Under the pieces are notes generated by a model. The model made no database searches and was not told where the DNA came from. It saw only the letters and a program-made list of their open reading frames with translations. The translations under genes and the position numbers were made by a program. A stretch of 64,000 bases of DNA. It comes from Brassica napus. Taxonomy: Eukaryota > Streptophyta > Magnoliopsida > Brassicales > Brassicaceae. Shown piece after piece: positions 57,098 to 64,000 of this stretch. The first letter of the stretch is position 1, and each line of letters opens with the position of its first letter. The stretch spans positions 31,348,137 to 31,412,136 of the forward strand of contig NC_063450.1 of the NCBI RefSeq assembly GCF_020379485.1. The letters run 5' to 3'.

Positions 57098-59249
57098 TTT
57101 TTTTTTAGGTAAAATGTTAAATTATTATACCAAGGTTTTTCAATTTTTTTCAGAAACAGGAAGACACTTGTAGCGGAGTTACAGAAACAATAATCAAAAC
57201 ACAACACTTCAAAGAAAGACGAGCTAAAAGAAACAGATCGGACCCAAAACAAGGACTGGACGTCAACTGAGCAGCGAAGGACCGGAGAGGAGGTATGAGC
57301 GGAGAGAGCAAATCAGTTGCCGGGACCAACCGGAGGGAAAGGCGCCCTCTACCTTGAAGAAACAGCAGCTACAGCTTCCGAGAAACCCTCTCATCAACAC
57401 CACCGCAAAGAAACACAACTCGAGCTCGCAAGGTCACCCAACATCTCCTCACCGGCAGCACGAGGAGGAGTCCACAGTCGGCGATGCCGTTGTTCGAGGA
57501 GGGTCGCCAGATAATTGCTGCCTCCAACAACCACAACTCAGGACCGTGTACATCCCTTTAATCCGATGCTCATATAGAGCAAAGGAACAGACTGGGCACA
57601 TCCACCTCTGGAGAGAGGACCTTCAGGCTATCAAGGAGATCGATAGCTCCACTGACGCTAACCCACATTCGGCGGATCCATACCACTTCCACGAAGCCAA
57701 TCTGACATGAAGGTGCCAAAGGAAAGAGAGACGGAGGAGGGAGCGCCACTACGTCAAATCGACACCAAGTTTGAGGATAATTCCAAACCCCACGCGCCCA
57801 GTAGAGCCAGACCAGCTGGGGGAACCACCACACACGCCGCCACCGAAGGAACAACAAGGTCAAGACGACGACCCAACTGAAGGACCACTTCACGCGTTTC
57901 CTCCAGAGACCACCGAAAGGCTCAAACACAAACAGGAGACGAGAAACCCGAGATCCACGAACCTACAAGCTTCAATCCCGTAACAAGCGACCGCCACCGG
58001 TTAGGTACACCAACACGCTACGCCAGATACATGCCTGAGGAGATTATTTGATGACTCCACACCACCAACACTCGAAGAGACTCGGCATAGACGGAGAAAA
58101 ATCTCCGAACAGAGACTGAAGAACCTTAAGATAGGAGGATCACTTTAGCTGGGTGTTGGATATGATCCGAGAAGGCAAACGACACTTCTGGAACTGAGTT
58201 GGATTGAAAGGATTGTCAAGAGATGCGGAATGGCTTTTGATATACCCACGATCTAAGGCTAACCACCCAAGAATGAATGAATGTGTTGGCTAACTACCAA
58301 ACAACACACAAAGATGAATTGGCTGACCACCAAATCAACAAGCCAGTTCACACCAATGAACTAGCTAAAGAACTCTCTCTCTCACTCAGAGAAGAAACGA
58401 AAATAAACTCAAAACATAGACTGATTTTATTCGTAAAAGAGTTTACATATTTATACTAGACATGGTCAAAGAAAGACATAATTATTTGTGGGAATCACAC
58501 ATCTAGGAAATGAGAAATTTGACTAGAAAATAATAAATGAGTCAAAGTTGCTGAGTTTGAGGTGGACTGGTCAAGGAGACCCTTCGACTACTGTCCAGGT
58601 TCATTCTGGTCGTTCTGGTCCATGGTGGGAAGGATCAAGACGTGGGCTGGACGATCCGTACGACCCAAATTCGCGAGAACTAAAGATTACTGGTTTTGTA
58701 AATTGCATAACTCCCACATCTGAACTCCGTTTGATTTGATTCTTCTTCGAGGAGCTCCGTAATTGAGTTGAGCACATTCTCCAAGTGATTTCATGCGTAG
58801 AGGCCTCGTGGTTTGAAATATATGAGCCAAACAATGAACATATATCATTATTGCTTTTCATGATCAAGCCATGCATGTCTGTTTTGCCCGGTGCACTACC
58901 CAAGGGCATATCAGAGACCCCACAGCAAAACGGAATAGAGACAGGCAGAGGTGAAGCCGTCCTCAAGCTTCACCGAAACCGCCATCGACGCGCCACATCT
59001 GCAAGGAACCGCCGGATCTGAAAACGGAGAGGCACCATCGAGCTCAGCCCTATCGCCGCAAGAGAGAAAAATAGACTACGGAGATCGACAAGAGGAGTGG
59101 AAGAAGGAGGAGATTCCACACGGAGGAGGCTCCGGCGACCGCCCAAAAGGACACGGCGGTCGCCGGAAAAAACGCAGAAAACGAGAGAGAGCGGCTAGAG
59201 AGAGGCGAGAGAGAAAAAGAGGAGAGAGAGAGAGTATCTTTGCGCTCTC
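57098..59249 (-). mobile_element. Non-LTR retroposon without recognisable coding (2.15 kb)
   Basis: The perfect 14-bp duplication TTGTTCGTTAACTT flanks it (57084-57097 and 59250-59263). The left edge is a T run, so poly-A on the minus strand, after a LINE-like tail (ttaacattttacct). The minus-strand 5' end is CT-rich with Arg/Ser-type low complexity. GC content is well above the surroundings. Frames such as 57570-57929 (119 codons, Trp/Val-rich) show no RT, endonuclease or zinc motif. It is a non-autonomous LINE derivative or a Sadhu-like retroposon; I cannot decide which. Confidence 0.75.
58154..58780 (-). repeat. Possible LTR-like segment inside the retroposon
   Basis: On the minus strand the segment ends TCATATCCAACA at 58154 and contains TATAAATATG near 58447-58456 followed by an LTR-like leader. 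I could not find the opposite end or a 5-bp duplication, so a solo LTR is only one possibility. It may simply be part of the retroposon. Confidence 0.3.
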
Positions 59250-59308
59250 TTGTTCGTTAACTTCCGTTCCAAAAATAGTCATGCATAATAATTGATATGT
59301 GTGTATCA

Positions 59309-60321
59309 TCCCCTATATATTATTTGAGAAGCATTACAACTTCTTTTTGTAGCCACGTGTCATTACTAGAATGATTCTTAGAATCATTAGAGAAATATGT
59401 TGGTCCATCTAATTATATAATAAGCTTTTTATTAAACTAACAATAAATTCATCATTAATGTACTTTATTATTTCCTTAAATAAAATTTACGGAATTTCCT
59501 AATGTGGCTAAAGTATATATGGCAATTAATGATTTTGAATAATAAAGATTTGATAAAAAATAGTGTATCTTCTATCATATTTGTTTAATTTTAAGCTATT
59601 AAATAAATTAAATAACCACAATAACCATATAATAAAAATATAGATTTTTATGTATATGTTATATTTTGAATTTTTACAAACGGGTATAAATTACTAAAAC
59701 TGTTAAAAGTCTTACATTCAAATTTTATGATCCATGGTTTAAAATTTTTGTTATGACAAAATACAAACGATTACAAAAATTATATAAGTAAAAAGTCTAA
59801 TTTAATTAATTAATAAGATTAATATATATATCGTTTTAAGTTAAACTATAAACCTTATAAAATACAATATTTTAGTTTCAAAATTTGCTTTGAACAATTT
59901 TTTTGAACGATCATTGACAACTTATTTTTTTTTTAATTATAAATTACTAAAACTATTAATCCCACAATGAAAATTTTGTTATCAGTAATTTAAATTTTTT
60001 ACTATAAAAGATACAAATGATCAAAAAACTATATGAGTATAAATCAGTATTTAATAGAAATTAATATTAAAAATATACTAAAATATATTATCTATGTTAG
60101 TATCATTTAAATTTAATAACATAGCCTATCAAATAAAAAAAAAATTTGGATTAATACAATTGATTTATCTGTTTGCACCAATTTAATTATATTTTTAATA
60201 GTTACTGACTTTTAATTATTTAATATATATTTATTATTTTATAATATGTAAAAATATTTAATACATAAAATAATTTATATATATAATGTTGATCCCGCAC
60301 AAGGCGCGGATCTTAACCTAG
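59309..60321 (+). mobile_element. Non-autonomous Helitron
   Basis: It begins TCCCCTATATATTATTTGAG after an A, and ends CTAG (60318-60321) before a T, as for A/T insertion with 5' TC and 3' CTRR ends. A GC-rich hairpin (gatcccgc, loop acaag, gcgcggatc with one bulge) at 60291-60311 lies 7 bp before the end, the usual terminator-hairpin position. The body is AT-rich with no Rep/helicase coding. Confidence 0.8.
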
Positions 60322-60349
60322 TTGATAATTAAAGAGTATCTCAGTTCCA

Positions 60350-60779
60350 TACAGTCAGTCATTTTTTTTGGTAAGCACAGTCAGTCATTTTTTTTGTAAG
60401 CACATTTAGTCATTTGTTCGTTGTTTTTTTGCTATATATAATTACGTTTTAACAAAACCGGGGTTTACATTTTTAAATTCAAAATAAATGTAAGGACTTA
60501 ATTTTAAATTATTATTGTTATATGAACATATCATTATATCAAATCTTCTAGGTGAACTAACGGGATCCGCGGTCTACTATTTTTTCAACAACCATGAATC
60601 AAGTTTTTATGTGTTTGTTCTTTCTTTATAAAAAAAAAAAAACTACCACGTGAATCATTTTAAGGACCAACCTATCGCTACTTGATTCATGGTAAGCACA
60701 GTCAGTCATTTTTTTTGTACGCACAGTTAGTCATTTGTTTGTTGTTTTTTTGCTGTATATAATTATGTTTTAACCAAAA
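60350..60779. repeat. Tandem duplication, left part (A, B, then A')
   Basis: Segment A (about 60353-60458, cacagtcagtcattttttt to gttttaac) recurs as A' (about 60696-60779). Between them is B (60451-60682), whose second copy B' is at 62756-62983. The original layout A-B-A'-B' was later opened between A' and B'. Confidence 0.75.
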
Positions 60780-62755
60780 GGGTGAGTTTGCCCAATATTC
60801 ATAAGAGCTCAAAAAATTAAGAATATAGTCATTGAATAGTTGATGTGACAATTAGAGCCAAACGTTGACATTTTTCTCCTTCCATTCTCGTGCGCATGAG
60901 TATATGCGCGTCACATAATGTGGCAAACATGGCTGAAATATACTATACTATAAACCATATAATATAGTCGAAGCACTAATACAAATATACATGGTGAAAA
61001 AAGAAACATGTTACAAACGTTAACAAAAACACCACACCAACAATAATATTCTAGACTATACAATGTACAGGTTAGTCGAAGCAGAAACACACCAGAGCAT
61101 CTACCAAATTTCTTATGCTACCAAGCATAATAGAATGAAACCAAAAAAATACAATTTAGTTTATCTTCTTAGATCATTTTGTAACTGATAGCAGTAAAAG
61201 TGAAGGTATAAATAAGAGCGGTGGATGAAGAGATGTTGTTGTTGCTACGTAACGTAAAAGAGAAGAATATGTGGTGGGAGGAGGAAAAGAACCTACACTG
61301 GAGGTGGAAGAGATGACAAGTAGTGACAATGGTCGAAGAGAAAATGGCGGCGGTGACAAAACAATCAGTAATAGTATTGGTGACAATAATAGGATCGAGG
61401 TGAATGAAGAAGAAAAAAAAGAAAAAAATGAGCGAGTTAGATATGATGTTGCACAATTTGGGATATAAAATAACCCAAGGCGGGACAGAAGGTTAGCCGA
61501 TAATATACTATAAATGTATGTATTATAGCATCTACTAACGTAAACAAAACATTCTACCTACTTAATTCACTAGGGTACGTAAATGACGCCGCCATTGTGT
61601 CATATAGGGTGGTCGAATATGTTATCTGCCGACAGAAAATACTCAAGAAACTACTTCGAACCGTAAGGGGATCACAATTTTGAAATTTAGTATAGCAGGT
61701 CCACATATAATCTAGTTGTTGCGTAAGCAGTTGAAAGTTATTCTATACTATCAAAGATAATAGTATAGTAATGACACAGCTGGTATATAATACATAGGAA
61801 ACCTGAAATTAGGTATGGTGTCCGAATAAGCATTAGAGAAAAAGACAAAAACATTTATGTAAAAATCTAGTTTGGCTGCTGAAAAGCATAAGTTAGACGC
61901 ACAATAGGAAGAGGAATAAAAATACTATTATAAATGCATGGCAATTGATAAACAAGTCCTTAGCGTTGTACTTAACCATATATAACTTCCGAAATAATAC
62001 ACAAATTGAGATGCTCGCCACAGTAAATATGGGGATATTAGTAGCAAAGCTTAGTAAAACCGAAAACTTATAAGTAGCACATAAGTAGAGAAAGCACAAA
62101 GGGGTTCCATCCAACATATCATTACGGGAGTTGGTCAGGAGTGAAGGTCGAGAAGGCTGCAACTGTATGTATTTGCTACAACTACAAGTGATGCATAGTG
62201 AGTTTTCACACCATCCAAGACAATCATGGAAGCACATATGTATATAAATCACACTATACTATCATTTCATGTGGTGTAGTACATGGCTGATTCACTGGTT
62301 CTGTTATATTAAGATGGCTAACAATTTTATATGTTTTCGGCAAAGAATTAACACAATCCATCCCAAGGATACACACTGATTAGTTTATATCTCGATCTAT
62401 ATTTGCAAAGTGAGCTATTTCAGCTTAACCTTGTAACTATACTATTAAAGTTCGTAAAATAGTATAGTCATACGATCCAATTTCTGGTGATATGACGAAC
62501 CCGTTGTCGTAGATTTCAGATTTTCTCTTCTCTAACTCCGACTCACAATCGATTTCTCCAAATTGTTGTTTGTCACGTATACTGATTTTTCAGTTTCTAT
62601 AGTAACGACAAGAAATGACACGTTTTTACTTTTCACGCGCATGCAAGGATGTTTTTGGCACTTTACATCACATTATAAAATATACCGTATCCCATTAATT
62701 CTTATGTGCATAGAGTTAATTTTTTTTGTGCTATGTACATGAGGCCAAATTTACC
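60780..62755. mobile_element. Non-autonomous Mutator-like element (MULE), about 2 kb
   Basis: The left end GGGTGAGTTTGCCCAATATT and the inverted right end GGTAAATTTGGCCTCATGTA form an imperfect terminal repeat that continues about 50 bp. The flanking 9-mers are TAACCAAAA (60771-60779) and TAACAAAAA (62756-62764), one change apart; 9 bp is the MULE duplication length. Inside is a purine-rich stretch at 61270-61470 whose frame ends NERVRYDVAQFGI. No transposase is seen. Confidence 0.75.
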
Positions 62756-62983
62756 TAACAAAAACGGGGTTTACATTTTTAAATTCAAAATAAATGTAAG
62801 GACTTTTAAATTATTATTGTTATATGAACATATCATTATATCAAATCTTCTAGGTGAACTAACGGGATCCGCGGTCTACTATTTTTTCAACAACCATGAA
62901 TCAAGTTTTTATGTGTTTGTTCTTTCTTTATAAAAAAAAAAAACTACCACGTGAATCATTTTAAGGACCAACCGATCGCTACT
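62756..62983. repeat. Tandem duplication, right part (B')
   Basis: Nearly identical to 60451-60682 (cggggtttacatttttaaat to gatcgctactt), with one 6-bp gap after aaggactt and a few substitutions. Confidence 0.88.
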
Positions 62984-63295
62984 TTTTTTTGTAAAATGTA
63001 CTGTTTTATATTTGCCGTTTGTTTATATCACTAAGGCTTTGACATGATTGTTATATAATTTACATGAGGTTGCGAGTCTTGCGACTGATATATCTTAATA
63101 AATAACTGATATCGTATCTCTGCATCGTCATATCAAATCTCTAGGGACATATAATGAATTTGTTTGATATAATTTGTTAAATAATGATGATTCTTGTTAC
63201 GAAAAGAACTGGAATTTTATTATATCGCATGAATTTAAAAAAAGCAAAATTTTATACCCGTACGAAGAAGATAACACTGATAAGAAGAAAGGATG
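62984..63295. other. AT-rich spacer before the last copia element
   Basis: No gene, repeat or terminus recognised. Confidence 0.5.
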
Positions 63296-63447
63296 TGTTA
63301 TTGAAGGAGAAGAATGGTGTGTAATACAATGAACGAAAAACGTTCGTATATATAGAAAAAAATTCACTGTGCAAATAGTGCAGCGGACCCCACATCTTTT
63401 ATATTTTCTACAAACGCGGCTGCTCCTTTTTCTTGACTTTCATAACA
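63296..63447 (-). repeat. 3' LTR of a copia element running off the right edge
   Basis: About 152 bp, starting TGTTATTGAAGG and ending TTTCATAACA, followed by the tract that reads CCAAGGGGGAG on the minus strand. Termini resemble the 149-bp LTRs at 39 and 49 kb. The copia 3' spacer follows at 63475-63575 (gcctcgttaaaaacctttct, aaaacccaatgggaaaaacc). Confidence 0.7.
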
Positions 63448-63593
63448 CTCCCCCTTGGGGGCCGGTGTCACTATCCGCTCTCGCTTAACGTCTTTGTTGC
63501 CTCGTTAAAAACCTTTCTAAGGAAAACCCAATGGGAAAAACCATAGTAAGGTAAAAAGAGTACAACTACGTAAGCTCCCCCTCGAATGAGCAG

Positions 63594-64000
63594 TCATAGA
63601 TCCTTCTGATGACGCATTCCAATGTTACGAACATGTTTTTTGAATACCGAAGTCGGAAGTGATTTTGTGAAGAGGTCAGCTGCATTGTCGCATGATTGGA
63701 CATATCTTACTTCAATCTCTTTCTTCTTTACGAGCTCTTGAGTGTATGAGAAGAACTTGGGATGAATATGCTTCGTTCTATCGCTTTTAATATATCTGTC
63801 CTTTGTTTGAGCAACACATGCTGCATTATCTTCATATAGAATAGTTGGCTCCGTATTTTCGTCAATCCCGCTGCTTGAACAGATGTGTCGGCTCATTGAT
63901 CTCAGCCATACACATTCTCTACTTGCTTCATGGAGTGCAATGATCTCAGCATGATTTGAAGAAGTAGCCACGAGCGTTTGTTTCTGGGAACGCCAAGATA
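63594..64000 (-). pseudogene. Copia polyprotein C-terminus: RNase H (partial, cut by the window edge)
   Basis: Open from the right edge to a TGA at 63594-63596. RNase H motifs are SQKQTLVATSSNHAEIIALH, then CVWLRSM, LYEDNAACVAQ and the KHIHPKFF segment (usually KHI.PKFF), then DLFTKSLP near the end. The visible part has no stop or frameshift, so it may belong to a fairly young copy. I mark it as an element gene of unknown integrity rather than host coding. Confidence 0.88.

Noticed and set aside
57570..57929. 119-codon Trp/Val-rich minus-strand ORF as a membrane protein
   Set aside because: Composition reflects the GC-rich retroposon. No start context, family motif or second copy supports it.
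61169..61456. Ser/Phe-rich minus-strand ORF resembling a secreted or membrane peptide
   Set aside because: It is the complement of a purine-rich low-complexity stretch inside the MULE.
60451..62983. LTR retrotransposon with 230-bp LTRs
   Set aside because: B and B' have no TG/CA ends, primer site or polypurine tract. A 9-bp duplication and terminal inverted repeat instead place a MULE between the copies.

Overview
This window is plant nuclear DNA made almost entirely of transposable elements. I found no intact host gene, no tRNA or rRNA and no CRISPR array. The families suggest a Brassicaceae genome, most likely Brassica: an Athila-type Ty3/gypsy element with the ATHILA ORF-1 protein, Emigrant-like pogo MITEs, a Helitron with a CTAG end, and copia elements with a TTATCAGCACG primer site. 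The species assignment is an inference from element content.

Layout. (1) 1 to about 24.9 kb: one minus-strand Athila-like element, decayed by stops and frameshifts. Its gag (22.3-23.5 kb), gag-protease (13.6-15.0 kb), RT-RNase H-integrase (1.7-4.7 kb) and ORF-1 protein (1-1.1 kb) are separated by two later insertions of one large non-autonomous LTR family (LARD-like). LARD 1 (4763-13639, minus, duplication CTCCT) and LARD 2 (14993-22314, plus, duplication GGAAG) face opposite ways and lack pol. They carry arrays of near-perfect 24-bp palindromes centred on TACGTA in their LTRs and interiors. (2) 24.9-31.1 kb: AT-rich spacer with a 32-bp LINE stub, and a MULE-like MITE hit by a deleted PIF/Harbinger element. 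(3) 31.1-36.6 kb: a dead chromovirus integrase split by an internally deleted copia element and an Emigrant-like MITE. (4) 38.85-49.1 kb: a probable TIR element split by a copia element, which is split by a 5.1-kb L1-type LINE with a perfect 16-bp duplication. (5) 50.1-52.6 kb: a dead hAT transposase gene. (6) 52.8-55.0 kb: a 5'-truncated LINE with an RNase H tail. (7) 55.1-59.2 kb: a foldback element and a 2.15-kb retroposon without recognisable coding. (8) 59.3-62.98 kb: a Helitron, then a tandem duplication split by a 2-kb MULE with a 9-bp duplication. (9) 63.3 kb to the end: the 3' end of another copia element.

The elements do not work together; the window records successive nested insertions. 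The most unusual content is the LARD palindrome system. Arrays of hairpin-capable units lie in the LTR upstream of the TATA box, vary in copy number between LTRs of one element, and recur inside in a second unit type. The Athila-like host independently has a GC-rich minisatellite at the matching place in its LTR and again before its ORF-1 gene. I see no evidence of a new enzymatic system. Coding regions are described as found, with their breaks; none is restored.
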